DNA of 64,000 nt from Taenia hydatigena. Its lineage: Eukaryota > Platyhelminthes > Cestoda > Cyclophyllidea > Taeniidae. The notes under the pieces were generated by a model. It saw only the letters and a list, made by a program, of their open reading frames with translations. It ran no database searches and was not told the origin of the DNA. The translations under genes and the position numbers were made by a program. Position 1 is the stretch's first letter. Every line of letters starts with the position of its first letter. Location of the stretch: positions 62,001-126,000 of the forward strand of contig JADWOT020001221.1 of the NCBI GenBank assembly GCA_036345935.2, in the 5' to 3' direction. Below, one piece after another: positions 1 to 12,305 of this stretch.

Positions 1-126
1 GTTGCAGGTGGTAGCAACGGCACCTACACGACCATCAAATGCAGTGACGCTGACAGCATTACTACCCTCAGAGGTAGCATCGCTTAGTCCAATGACCAGT
101 ATGCATCCCCTTCTGCGCAAAGTGCG
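1..126 (-). CDS. Possible internal exon cut by the left edge, unrecognised product
   Basis: Read on the minus strand from position 126 to position 1, 42 codons are open with no stop. The block follows a good 3' splice site: a pyrimidine-rich stretch ending in CTTTTGCAG at about 127-135, itself preceded by a long pyrimidine-rich run (minus strand of about 181-250). The translation is rich in small hydrophobic residues and includes ILVIGLSDATSEG and FDGRVGAVATT. A second usable AG lies about 15 bases further in. Base composition is more GC-rich than the flank. I do not recognise the family. The next exon, if any, lies outside the window to the left. It could be a chance open stretch: 42 codons alone is weak, and the splice signal is the main support. 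Confidence 0.33.
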
Positions 127-1850
127 CTGCAAAAGGGATGCGTTGCAAATCGAACTGCATGTGAATAATGGCACGAAAGGGTAGGGAAGTAGGCAAAAAA
201 CGAAGAGGAGTGTGTGAGTGGGTGAGGTGAATCGAGTTGTAGAAGAGTGAAATGCGATAAAGAGAAACTTCTAGTACGAGCGTTTCGCTACCATCACTGA
301 CGCGTGTACTAGTTCCTACCAGCGTAGCACAAACTCAAGTAGAAAATGAGATCCCAAGATATTCACACCATGTGATCGCAGGTGTTCAGCCTACCTTCAC
401 TTTTTTACTTTTGCTTCACTGCTCATTTATCACTACTGCTTGATTTAAAATAGTTCACTGAGACACCGTCGATGGTGAATGGTTATGGTGACAGGCATCT
501 GCCCATGGAAGCTATGTGGCCACTTTATTTCCACTCAAGTATTGTAACATGGGCAATCCTTTGTGTAGTACATAACAGAAGTGACGATGTGGCTCACGGG
601 ACTTCAAGTGCCAATTCGCTGAAAATCAAATGTCTCGATTTGTGCCGCGCACAGGCTGATCAAAAGCGGCCTATGCCCGGAGAATAGAAATGGCTAAGGT
701 GAGCACACTGAGAACAAGAAAACAAAACAAGAAGGATGAAGAGCACTTCCTCTACCTGTACTTGTTGGTGAACCGAATAAACCAAAGCTAAACAGGGGTG
801 CACGTAAGTAAACAAGCGCATTTACGGCTTTGCAAAGCATCATTGTAGCAAAATCTGCGACTTATATTTCTTTAATAGTGGAAAGGGATACAATGATTTG
901 AGGCGGAAAGCAGGGACAAGACATAATTTCAATGATATTCGCCTCTAGATAAGTAACTGGCACTTGAACGAAAGAATACAAAGCCAACAAAAATTGCAAG
1001 GGTAGAATGTTGGAGTTGCAAATTTGAGCCCTTGCGTGGGTGTCCGAGATATTCCATTAATCATTTAATTGCCACTATAGTAGGGCTGTATCAAGAGAAG
1101 GCCTCAAAATATAAAGACTTATCACGTCTCAAACTAAAGAGAGGAAAGAGGCCACCCTAGACCATTATTTCCATATCTCTGAACTTTTGCTGCTTGGGCA
1201 GATTAGCAGAGCTAATCGAAATCAGTAGGGAAGATGTCATTAAATGACCTTGGTTTATAAACAGCTTAGCGATTCGCGACATATCAGGCCATACAACTTT
1301 TCTGTCATTAAGGGAAGTATTTAAATTTGCAAGTGTCCGGTGAAGAACTAAGTAGGAATGGCGACCTTTAAATTTGAACTTTTCCTGCAGCCTGGCAAAA
1401 GGCGGTTAGTACAGTCTGTCCGAATCGAGTGAGGATGGTCTTTGATGCTGTGCATTCCTCAGGTCGCGCCAAGTTCAGCAGGTGATATAAGCACCAACAG
1501 CAGCAAATATTAATGCATTGTGGGAAAAAGTTGCATTGCTGAGACCTTTCAAGATGGCCGAATCGGTACCAATAAAAAGGGCTGAAATTCCTCCGGTTGG
1601 TAGGAATTTGTCAACCAAGCTAAGGATTAGCCTGGTGGATGCACAAAAAACACAAGATGATCAACATGCAGCCTATTAACAGCGACCGGTCTAAAATTAG
1701 TCTTAACGTTGAACTTAATGAAAGTATTTCAACGGCAATTGAGAGACAGACTCCTCATCAGATGAAGAACTGAAACGGTCAAGGTCAGTTGTTTGCACCA
1801 AGATCATGGACAAAAGAAGACATAATAAAATGGGAGAGGAGATTAGAACC

Positions 1851-1927
1851 AGTGAAGCACATTGAATAGGGCACCGCCAGGGCAAAATTACCACCTCTAT
1901 AAATAAAACGCCCTCCGAAACGACAGG
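1851..1927 (-). repeat. Inverted-repeat partner of 3942-4012
   Basis: Read on the minus strand this block resembles plus-strand 3942-4012 at roughly 65% identity by eye. Shared features are a TTTAT..A..GGTGG.AATTT core followed by a GG.TGC.CCTA.AATG run. Both copies lie in short ORFs that encode similar peptides (FIYRGGNF here, FLYQGGQF there), so a mobile-element or gene fragment is possible. No target-site duplication or terminal repeat was identified. Confidence 0.33.
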
Positions 1928-2208
1928 CGATTAAGGTTGGTGAGGGAGTCAAAGGCATCAAATCTAATAGCAAGAACGATCCTATACTCAGTTAATTAGT
2001 TGCTGAAAAAACAAAAATAAATGCCGTTAAAACATTTCTACAATAAATTGCATCCGCAAAAGACGCAAAAGAAAAATCATCAACACATAACTCACCAATA
2101 AGGGCAAAAAAGCCTGCAGATACCAAAATACGAACAAGTAATTAAAGCAGCAATTCCATTTTCAACTTTAATTTTTGATCAGCACTGCGCTAAACAGCCT
2201 TGTGACTA

Positions 2209-2440
2209 TCCATCTACAAAGCCAGCGGCGGGTGTTTCACTTGCCTCATCTGCGAATGCCAGGAAGGCATCTACTGCTCCCATCGCTACTGACACCGCCA
2301 ACATTGCGCCAAGTGAATATGGATAGCTTTATTTCTAACCAGAGAGATGGTCAATGAAAAGGACACGGCCCTGAGCCTCACCTTCTGCCAGACAGACCAG
2401 TGGCAGGTGCCTCATTTCACCTCACCTGCGAGTATCAGGC
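2209..2440 (+). repeat. Duplicated 40-bp motif with LIM-finger-like coding potential
   Basis: Two nearly parallel copies of a 40-bp motif (about 2229-2270 and 2400-2442) share GG.(G/A)GGTG..TCA.TT and CTGCGA(A/G)T(A/G)(C/T)CAGG. In one frame the first copy reads GGCFTCLICECQEGIYC, which has the CF.C..C spacing typical of the junction between the two zinc knuckles of LIM domains. The second knuckle is too short and a stop follows. No other LIM sequence is adjacent, so this is a fragment at best, and the resemblance may be chance. Confidence 0.22.
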
Positions 2441-3941
2441 AAGGCTAGTAGAGAGGAGAAGGGAATTTACAAAGAGGGCGTTGGCAGACGATGAGGTGGA
2501 AGGAGGGTGTAGGGAGAACTGATACTAAATTCGAACAATGAGAGGGGGAGAAAAGCTTGAAGCGGGCTAGAAATACGAGACTTTATAGTATTATGCAGCG
2601 AGCGCTTACTCCTCCTTTTTATTTGAGCTAATAATGTGGAGCATAAACAGCACGATATAATGCGGGACGCAAGTCTCGAGAGCATATTGAGCGTAGCAGG
2701 AGACGAAGGAGATACTCACCGCAGATGAGAAAAGAGACGCATACAGGAGAGCTTCTCTCCACTCATTTCGAGGACGTCATTAGACCTAATTCGTATGTGT
2801 GTACCTTAATTCAATAATGTCTTCGCAAATGAAGGAGAAGGGCCCGTATCACATCGCACGAAGTTGTGCCTAGCTAGTTTGGCAGGCCAAGTCAGAGTGT
2901 TAAGGCTGACTTGAATAGTGACGTATAAGGCGCATTACTAAGGCTGTCATAATTTGGCCTAAGTCGCCAATCTGATTTATTCTGACTTAGTCCAATCTTG
3001 TCAGATCTGGTCAAGCCGAGACTTCGTACGTGCTACAGTGCTTCCGCAGTGGCACATGAATATCAGGCAAGTTGTTGTGCAGCAGCGGGTCTCCTGATGC
3101 ATCTGCTTATTTGGAGATTTAGGGCACATCCGAGGCAAGAACAGCAAGTTCGGCACAGCACGCGTAGTGCAGGGTTGAATAGTGATTAAAGGATCCTGCG
3201 ATTTTACTTCCAAAGATTGCTACTGAGTTAGTAGAGGGACTTTTCTTTTAATTATCCCTAATTTTTATGCCTGGGGTAATCATCACTTTGCATTACAAAT
3301 GGCAGTAGCTGTCCATACGTCCCTTTGGTAAGAGCAAGGTAACATGGACTTTCAGCTAAAGGAGGAAGGAAAATGATTGAAGGGTAGGAAATCGTAAAAT
3401 ATGGAGCTGCAGCGCAGCGTTCTTCATTTCTTTCCCACCTTCTTCTCTCCTTTCCTAGACTAATCCACTTGCTCATTCATGTAGTTATATGGCTTGATGA
3501 TGCACGAAGGAATTGGCCTGATGAAAAAAGATTGCTTTTTTGAGTAGCAAACTAGAAGAAGTCAATCGCAGCTTACCCCATTCATGTGGTTTACACCGGA
3601 TACCAGATGTGATAATATTGATATGATGCGCAAGAATGAAGTGACACACTGATAGGTCGTGAATATGAAGGAAGAGAAATCAAAAGCAGTTTTAGAAAAG
3701 GTAGAATACCTATATAATGCCATTGATAGGAAGAAATGATAACTGTTTCGGAAGCACGGAATTGTTCCTATTCCTTCAAGTCATCTATTCTTTCATAAAA
3801 ATTCACTGCTTGATTTACCCTAGTCGACTTTACTTTCTACATCCCATCTTCTTATACATCTGTGTCGTTGCTGCTCAAACCCGAACCGCTCTAGCCTTGC
3901 TCTGCGTGCACATGCCTTTCCCTGCTTTTGTATTTTGCTTC

Positions 3942-4012
3942 ACCACTGTACTCGGCTTTCTTTACCAAGGTGGGCAATTTAACTTTGGTTGCACCTACAA
4001 TGCCAGATTTTA
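3942..4012 (+). repeat. Inverted-repeat partner of 1851-1927
   Basis: Plus-strand partner of the block at 1851-1927. The encoded peptide FLYQGGQFNFGCTY ends in a short cysteine-rich tail and then a stop at 4041. The two arms are about 2 kb apart, which could form the ends of one inserted element or be two independent insertions. Confidence 0.33.
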
Positions 4013-5645
4013 TAACGATAAGTGCTGCAAGAATTCTAAGTAGAAAGTAAGCTGCAGAATCTCAATTCAGAGCACTTCTTGATTACAACAGATGAAAGAG
4101 CGCATCTCTGGACCCGTAGCCTCCCAGCTTTCCTTGCTACAATAGAGACCCTGTGCATCGGGCATACCTACCTTGTCCGATTTTAAAACAAAAACTATTG
4201 CTATCGGTTTTAGATAAAAAATAAACTGCTGATTTCTGATTCTCATCAATGTGGGTAAAAACAATAGGCGATCTGCTGTTTCGGCAGTTTTGATCTCTTT
4301 ACCAAAAGATAATCATTACGCTTTGACTGCACTTATATTGAGATTGTAAAATTAGAAATCCCTCAAGTGATTATAAAGGAAATTAGGATGCTAGGTCTTA
4401 TTTCTGGCCGATTTTAGATCATAAGAGAGAGAAAAAAGAGTTTTGCTCCATAGCTTTATTGCAAGCATTTCCAGAACAAAACATACATCTGGCTTTCAGT
4501 TTGGATCGAATTTGGTCTCAGAGGTACCAGATTGTTTCGGGGTGCACCCTTGCATTACAATTATTTGTGCCAACCTAGGCGCTCTTATCATCAGCCAGAT
4601 CTTGCTTTTTACAATTTTATTCAAGAACTGTCCGAAGTAATTGCTAAATAGAATGCGCTGCTGCATTGAAATTCTGACTGGTTTTGAATCCATGCGAACA
4701 GAATATGGTGCATCTCTGTATGTCTGTGTTAACTCAGCTTTCTTTTCAAAATAGGCTCCTTAACTCTCTGCCAGGTCTGTTTTTATTTTATAAAAGTGAA
4801 ATATCATAGCTGTCAGCGACAGAAAAAACAGCTGTGTAAAATTAAAACAACTGCAGACATAAAACCAAGAATACAGGTCGCAAATATGCGCTAATGCCAC
4901 CTAATTTCGTGGTATAGCCATTTCTATTATAATGGAGGTAATTTTTTTCTTAAATGTCTTGCAACTTCACTGCACTTCACTGAAACAGAGGTAACTCAAC
5001 ACTTGAGACCTAATTTCTAATAAATCTAGATTAAGATGAACAAAATAAGGCGCATTATAACATCCGCGCTCTCTAGTTTCCCGTTATAGCACAACCTTCG
5101 TACAGCTGCATGGCATAAAATGTTGTTGTTTTGCAGGGGACCGCAGCGATTTGGCAGCCAGGGCCATAGGAAGATCAGTTCCAGATCAAAGTGAGAAATA
5201 CTTAAGGAACAGTGCACTTGGGCTAATTTGCCATTGTTTTGCATGTGCAATGCCGTAGCATGCATTAATCTAAACCACCGGTTGAATCCAACACCATTCT
5301 GTAAGTTTTAATAAAAGTAAAACGCGGTGGGCAGCTCTTTCGCAATTAGGTCTTTTTTACTCTACCCTGATGACCTTAATCTATAACCAAATAGCTTATA
5401 AATAACCAAAAGTGACTAATATTTTATACGTGATTGCAGGTGTCGATATTGTATTAACTACCGTAAAGCAATTTTACTGTGCATTAAGAATGAAATATTG
5501 GGAATTAAGGGCAAAGTCGAATTACATGGTAAATCACTTATTAATTTATGCATAACAGGCATAGTAAGAAACCATTGAATGCAATTAATTTTTACCTGAG
5601 TTGTGTGCAAAGTAATGCTAAGGCCAGAATCCTGGTTCCGAATCG

Positions 5646-5672
5646 TTCGCTAAGGAGCTCATGCTCAGCGAA
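5646..5672. other. Imperfect hairpin in a GC-rich patch
   Basis: TTCGCT at 5646-5651 pairs with AGCGAA at 5667-5672. The inner GAGC/GCTC pairs around a TCAT loop, leaving an AAG bulge. A second short CGCG..CGCG pair follows at about 5680-5692. Ten base pairs in total, in an otherwise AT-rich region. No function is assigned. Confidence 0.35.
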
Positions 5673-7879
5673 TTATGACCGCGCCAGACGCGACGCAGTT
5701 CTGTGGACTTCATGTCCCATACAGTCATTGCCACTAAGTAATCCTAAGTAGTCAGGATAAGTCTGAAAAAATGTCCCTCATTTACCGGATTCATGAGATA
5801 TTAGCTTGGTAACGAATCCAATTTATCAGCGGGATTGAAAGATGTTACTGCTGGTAACCTTAAAAACGATGAGCGACTCAATTAATTGAGAGACTTGTTT
5901 CCGAAATGAATTCTATTACAAATCTTATGCATGTTCATATTTGTTTGCATTTTATTTGATTTCGTCGTCAAATAGGATGCGACAGAAACGACTCTCATCC
6001 ATTTACTTCACACATGACCGCTCCTTTGGGTCTAGAAATGAAAGTTTCTAGCTCCGCCATGGACACAGTTTACAGTAATCACCTTTTGACAATGCCGCAT
6101 CGCAGTCCTTTGCAAAAATTCTCACAATCGACGATGAATAACAATCCTAATTTCATCAACAGAAAGGACCCTTTTTCCATTCTGTCCTTCACGCCCTAGC
6201 TTTATTTAATAGACTTGTCAGTGTCTCGGCTGCTGATATTTAATTTACACCATGCAAGATCTGGTTTGTCACTGTCTTTCCTCTATTATTATTCGAGATA
6301 AGTCTAGACATCGTCAAGTTATGTGCTGTGTAGCATTTCTTCAGTGGACTAGGGGTGATTGGCGGGCTCTCCCTCATTTACCTCGGCGAAATGTGAGGGC
6401 CTTGCAGGGTGCTTACCTCCCGCATCCCGGTGGCGTGAGTTCGCAGTAGCCCTCGCCCATTCCTTTTACTTTTTGTTACTCGTCCCTAATACGCCAGGTT
6501 ATGGCCTTCAAGGTACCGCGCTGGGAAGACTTAAAGAAATCAGACATTCATTTAGGCTTCGCCTTCCTCTATTTGCTACAACTAAAACGTGATCGCTGAT
6601 GACGGTCCATATTCCATCTCTGTTCTTTAAAGGTTATTTTCCTTCATCAACGCATTAAAGTGTTTATTTGATCACATCTTAGTTTTTAGCTATTGGAGTG
6701 GGGCGTAGAAACAGAAGTGAAGGGAAGTGACACAAGAAGAGTCTTCTGCCTACCACTTTGTCAGTGCCTTTGTCTGCCAACTTACCACTTACCTGTCTAT
6801 CTATTCTACCCTGTGAATGTGACTTGGTTTAAAGTACCCATGATATTTACAGGCGCTACTTAAATCGCACAAAATTAACCTCTAAAAAGTAGCTGAGTAA
6901 AACCAGACGAATGTGCTCCATGCATGTGTGCCGAGATAATTTTGATGGAGTCTGATGAGCGAGGAGTGACAGAAAGCGAAAGAAGCTTGAGAACTTGCCA
7001 CCGATCATAACACATCATCGCCTGCAGTCATAAAAATTTGTCTCCTGTGGCAAAGAGGCAGAAATGATTTTGCGTTACCACTCCATTTGCCGGTAATTTC
7101 AGAAGGCCACGTTTATGCCAACCCTTTGTACACTATAGGGTAGGGATTCATGTCTCCTCTATTGCTGATGGGTGCATGATGGAATAGAATGGAACAAGAC
7201 TTTAAGATCAACCGAAGTAGAGTAAAGTAAAGCAGGATAAATTGAACGCTTGTTAAGTAGAAGGTGATAAGTCCTTATAGATGGAATTTAAACATGGCTA
7301 TCTTCATGTCTTCATTTCTAGAAAACCATTGCTTACATCAACGACTGCATGCTGTTTTACAGGACCTATTGGTGCATTGAAGAAGCAAAAATCGTTTTGC
7401 TACGTGCAGACTCGGTAGCTCATATTCCTTTCCCATTAGGGATAAAAAAAGGAATTGACGTTATGGCTTGAGCACTATACAGCGCCCAACTGTAGACATT
7501 CATTTGTCTGTTGCAAATATTTTGCAGCATGAAGCTCTGCAACTTTATTTCCTACATGCTTTTCAGATGGCATAATGTGTGTTGGAGTACAAGCACGCGC
7601 ACATGATCACATATGCACCTTCGCACAGGAATAAGCATTGTGCAAAAACTTACCTGTCTGCACATTTGGGGTACATGCATGCTCATGAATATGAGTAGAT
7701 AAAGAGTCATTCCGAGATTTTTGAGCAAATAGGACTTAGAAGCCTTATGTCTAGTCCAAAATCTTCATAAGCAGGCTCAGTAGAATGTATGCGCTGCATG
7801 AGACTTGGGAATCTCTACTATGACAGTGAGTATGAGCCATGCATTCCCCTAAAAAGAAAATTTTTAATCATTTCAAAAT

Positions 7880-7961
7880 GCTAGCCAGGCAGGCGAGTGG
7901 TTACGGGTACGTGCCGGGATAGGCTAAGTGCACGCACGAACTCGAAATCATTTACCTGCCA
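7880..7961 (+). repeat. tRNA-like sequence, possible tRNA pseudogene or SINE head
   Basis: GGCAGG at 7888-7893 pairs perfectly with CCTGCC at 7955-7960, enclosing exactly 73 nt, the length of a tRNA. Inside are GAGTGGTTA, typical of the A box and D loop, a 5-bp stem CGTGC/GCACG in the anticodon-arm position but with an enlarged loop, and ACTCGAAATC, a B-box-like T-loop. The T stem is poor and the D stem weak, so a working tRNA is unlikely. A decayed tRNA or a tRNA-derived SINE head is the better reading. Confidence 0.35.
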
Positions 7962-10900
7962 TATCTGGTCGAACTTCTCTACGTGCCTCGCTGCGCGATT
8001 GCAAGTAATTGATAGACACCTAGTCAGGTTCAAATGTTCAAAATGTGCTTTTATGCGTAATTGAATAAAAGCCTATTTGTTTGCTGTGACGTACAAGCCG
8101 CAGCCTAGGACTCTTTGAACTACGCCTAACGGGGCACGGTGCAGGCTTTGCTGTTTATCCATTCAAAATGAATATTTTCTTTCCGAACTTTCTGAATCTG
8201 CAACAACAATCGCTGTTTAAGGAAGCCTCGGGTGACACTGTCGCAAATGTTTTGCACCATGGGCATTAGGGGCACATTTAACTCTCTTCTGTCCCAAGGC
8301 AACGAAGGTGTCATGTAAAAGCTAGTCTCACTTTAGCTCGCTTGTCTTCCACTACTCGAACATGATACTTTAATGGTATCAAAAGTAGGAAAAATTGCAT
8401 GGTCTATGCACTATCCTTACCCTATGCCCAAATTTGTTTGTCAAAGGCACTTTCTTTCAAACTCCACAGCAGTCCAGAATCGCAATGTGTACCGTTTGTG
8501 TTTACTCGATTCGCAAGCTTAATTTTATCTCTCAATCATACCAGCAGAGCACATATTTATGAGTTTGCATCTGATTACTTTCGATCGAATACAGTGTGTG
8601 CTCTGCTCTACAGCCATAGCTTTGGCATCTCGCGCAAAATGCTAAATTTATGCCTTTATTTGCCACGCTGCGATTGAAAGAAACGCAAGCACAGAAATGC
8701 GCCTTTGCTACACAGAATGCTTTGCCGAATACTTTACTGCAGGCATTACCCCATTTACTTGGCGCAGCTTACAACCGCTGTCTAGGCATTGGTTTGTTCT
8801 TCCCTTTCTTTGTAAAACCCTGGTGCATACTTTTTGAATAAAATGAAGTTGCTTGCTGCTGGGCTAGCAATACATGCAGGCTTCACGCTAACTCTATATC
8901 TTTTCATCGTGGTCGACAGCGTTTTTTGAAAAGAGCGTTCGTTATGTGATGGCTGATAGTTTATTGCTTAAAGAAAATCACGTGAGCACTGATGGTGGAC
9001 GGCTCAGATTGCGCCCTGTTCTATACTGAGTGAAATTTTACACCTGCGAAACCATTTTGGTGGTATGAAAGCCTCATGCGCCAATGGCCCATTGTCAAAA
9101 CACCACACCTTAATATAGCAAAAGAACTTGAGTAGTGGACTCACCCATTTCTCGACTATCTGTTTAGATTCACGAGCAAATTTAATCCTCGGAGTTTGTA
9201 CTCTCGCATTTAGGCATAACCTTCGGTACGTGCTGATGGCTTCGAAGACCTCCTGAACTAAAGAAAGTAGTCCGTTTTTCCATAAACCTGCAGTTTATTG
9301 TGACGTCACCGAAAATCCATATCACTGTATTTATGAGGCCTTTTAGAGACCTGCTCGATTTTCTCATGCTTGGCGAGTTTGCAGATAATCTCGTACAAGT
9401 CACCGGTAGGATCGGATGGCAAATTTTAACTCATGCGGTTTGGCGATGAATGCATAACTCAAGTCAGCAGCTAACTCTATGTCCAGCCTAAGGCAAGAAT
9501 GGAACGAGGATATCAGCGCATATAAAAGAGGATTTGTTGTATGTTGGGAAAGTGAAAATGAATTTAATGACCGCCTGCGTGCCTCGGTATGGAGCGACAT
9601 GCTTTGACAGAAAATGCAAAGCAACGGTGTATCAGCCTCGGGTCCTTCCTTGGCAAATTGATCACATGCATTCTACTGCTACCACCTAATGAGTAACAAT
9701 ATCTGAGGTGAAGGACACTTAATCATAATGCGAAAACACTCATGCATGTAGTCTGCTTACCATTGGATGTTTTTTACCTTATCAACTTCACCAGCACCAG
9801 CATCAATGCGCTGCAAGAGTATGAGCAGTACCAAATACTATTCAAATGACGTTTTGCAGGTCATTATGACTTCTTACATCTTTGCAGACATAACTTGACT
9901 TTTTGACCTCTCTCTAATTCACACTCGGCGATTTCGGAGTGATTCAACCTGATTTGAATTTCTGCATTTAAATGTGTGTGTTAATCCTCAAAGCAATGAA
10001 ATTCGTTGACGTGATACGAAGCGGCAGCCGAGCATAAAAGTGAACCTGCACAGTAGCTAGATGCTGCTTGATTTCAGAGCACACTCAAAGGCACCTTCCC
10101 CTGCTAGATCGCAGTGCATTGGCCACTTGTTTTACCCTGCTTCTGATTACGCGAGCTATTTCGGCTCCGTTGAGACAAAATGCAGTAATCTTTGCTAAAT
10201 TAATGCTCTGTCTTCTTGACTTTGTTAACCGCTTCTGTATTTATTCAACATTCTCGTCTTAGAGTGTTGTGGAGTAAAAATGTCAGAAATATGAGCCACA
10301 TTCGTCAAAATAATTGTGACAGATGATCTGCAGATGTTTTAGCTGCACACATGAACAGCTGGACACCGCTACGGTTGTCACAGTTGGCTTAATTCGCACA
10401 TTGCATTGATGGCTCTCGGGATAGCCACAATTGTCGGGCTAATTTACGACAAGTCCACCACATAATTCTAAGCATTCACTTTCCCTTCCTGTTTTCCAAC
10501 ATCCTGCAATTCACTATAGATATCGGCCAATGTGCATAGCAATCCAGTAATAACTTGGTGAGACCAACGTTTATCAAATGCAAATCACCTCGTTAAGAAT
10601 ATTGGAAAACAGGGTCATAAATGCACAGCCTTGTGCATCGCATCTGCATGTTGCACATGCACCAGTGCGACGTTCGACAATTGGTGCTATGCAGTAGAAC
10701 TGGTCATCATCGCGTCATCCGGCAAAGGTGCTTATGCTGGCTACTGAGATTTTATCAGGGCGCAATTATTAATTTTCTAGCCTAAAACGCTACAGAAATT
10801 CGCAGTTGTTCATCAATTATCGAGATGCTATTTTTGACTTGTATTAAATGCCTAGCTGTTGCGGCATCAGGCATTGCTATTGCCTCTTGGTCTTTTGCTC

Positions 10901-12305
10901 ACCACTTACGCATTCGCCGGCCGTGTTTTCGTCTCCCTCATTGGCATGCTGTCTTTGCTTACAAGAGTAAAACAGTAGTCTAGTGACAGCCACCTAATTG
11001 TTAAAGAGCGAGTGCGCCTTCTTGCATTTCTTTGTGATTGATGTGGCTGTTCAGGTTGATTGCTAACTTTCTGTTTGGTGGAGCCATTGAAATGGCGTTC
11101 AAGTATGCGTAGGTTGGGTTAGATGAATCTCGTGCCTAGCATGTTGCCTCACTATAGCAAAGGTTAGGTATTAAGCAGTTAAATACAAAAGAATTCCTTG
11201 GTTTTTTTCACATACTAAAATATTTAGCTTACACATACTCAAAGGAGAAATTCTATTGTGTATCCGGTAAACAATTAGCACCAAGTAGAGCGATGGCAAG
11301 CGATCTTTTCGCCGATAACCCAATCCTTTATTAAAGTCTTCCATTTCTGTGGGTTTGAGCATCGCATCGTGAAAATACATGCTAATTTTTATTTAAAACA
11401 CTCTAGCGACATGAACTTCTCCTAATTTGGTGTGCTTAATTTCGGGCCATCATTCAGATCACTTAATTGTTGATACGGTCGTCTTTTTGTTAGCGTTGGC
11501 TTTAAATGAGTGGTTCATAAATAGCATTAAAGAATTTTCGCAGATGACTTGAACGTTTACTAGATGAACATATGCAAAGCTAAGGCTAGTATTGAATCAA
11601 ATGCTGCAACTTAAAGATTTAATCCCAGTGCCTCATCAGTTAGGATGCAAAATTTGCAAAAATTGATTCAAGGAATTATGTAGCTTTGCGCGATATCATT
11701 AACGTTTTATTTACCAATCCAATGGTGAAAGAGTGTTCATGAGCATGATGGCTTGGCTGTTAACTAGTTTTAACTGAGAATAATGGAGAGAAAGAGTCTT
11801 TGCCAAGGTTCAGAAAAGCGACAGTACTTTTACGCTTGTGCATTAGTCAGAGCTACTGTTGAGGATCTTTCTCAGCCCTCTCTTGGGCAGAATACAGCAA
11901 TCGCGGTCCTGATTTTACATTCTAACACCCGAACGAGAGCATTTTATCACTGAACGGATACTGGCTTAATTTAGAAGTAGCGGGCTTATTTAGTGAAGAT
12001 AATTAACCAGTGTTGAGGGTGCTGCCTATGGCTTGCTGAGTGCTATCTCAAGTGCCACAATTGAAGCAAATTCATTTTGTGGGGAAGAACACGCACGATT
12101 AGAACACGGAATTGAGAATCGCGTGTTGAATTTTTTGTTGCACGACTGTGCTATCAACTTACCCATTAACTTGTTTAAGTTTGGTAATCATACGCGAGTA
12201 GTTAACGCCCAGACTCCATTGTTGAGTGGAAGAGACCATTTATAAGGCGCAAGTTTTGTCCCTCTTTTCCACAGCAGCACATTCATGCAGGTGAGCGCAT
12301 AGGTC
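7962..12305. other. No recognised gene
   Basis: AT-rich sequence with only short ORFs (up to 92 codons at 8399-8677), none with a clear domain. A plus-strand stretch near 10861-10960 loosely resembles the third transmembrane block of the symporter at 13 kb, but too weakly to call. No RNA genes or simple repeats of note. Confidence 0.5.

Larger units (their letters stand above)
127..7879. other. Gene-poor stretch, no recognised coding sequence
   Basis: No ORF here shows a recognisable domain. The longest plus-strand ORF (3717-4043, 108 codons) starts in an AT-rich leader and only its end matches the inverted repeat described separately. The stretch includes purine/pyrimidine-asymmetric tracts (about 180-290 and 2450-2560), a GC-richer patch at 6340-6440 without known domains, and a few hairpins. 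No long microsatellite or RNA gene was seen. Confidence 0.5.

Noticed and set aside
8650..8841. KCAF..T peptide resembling RNP1 of a CELF RRM1
   Set aside because: It is on the opposite strand from the CELF gene, the similarity fades after six residues, and no RNP2 precedes it.
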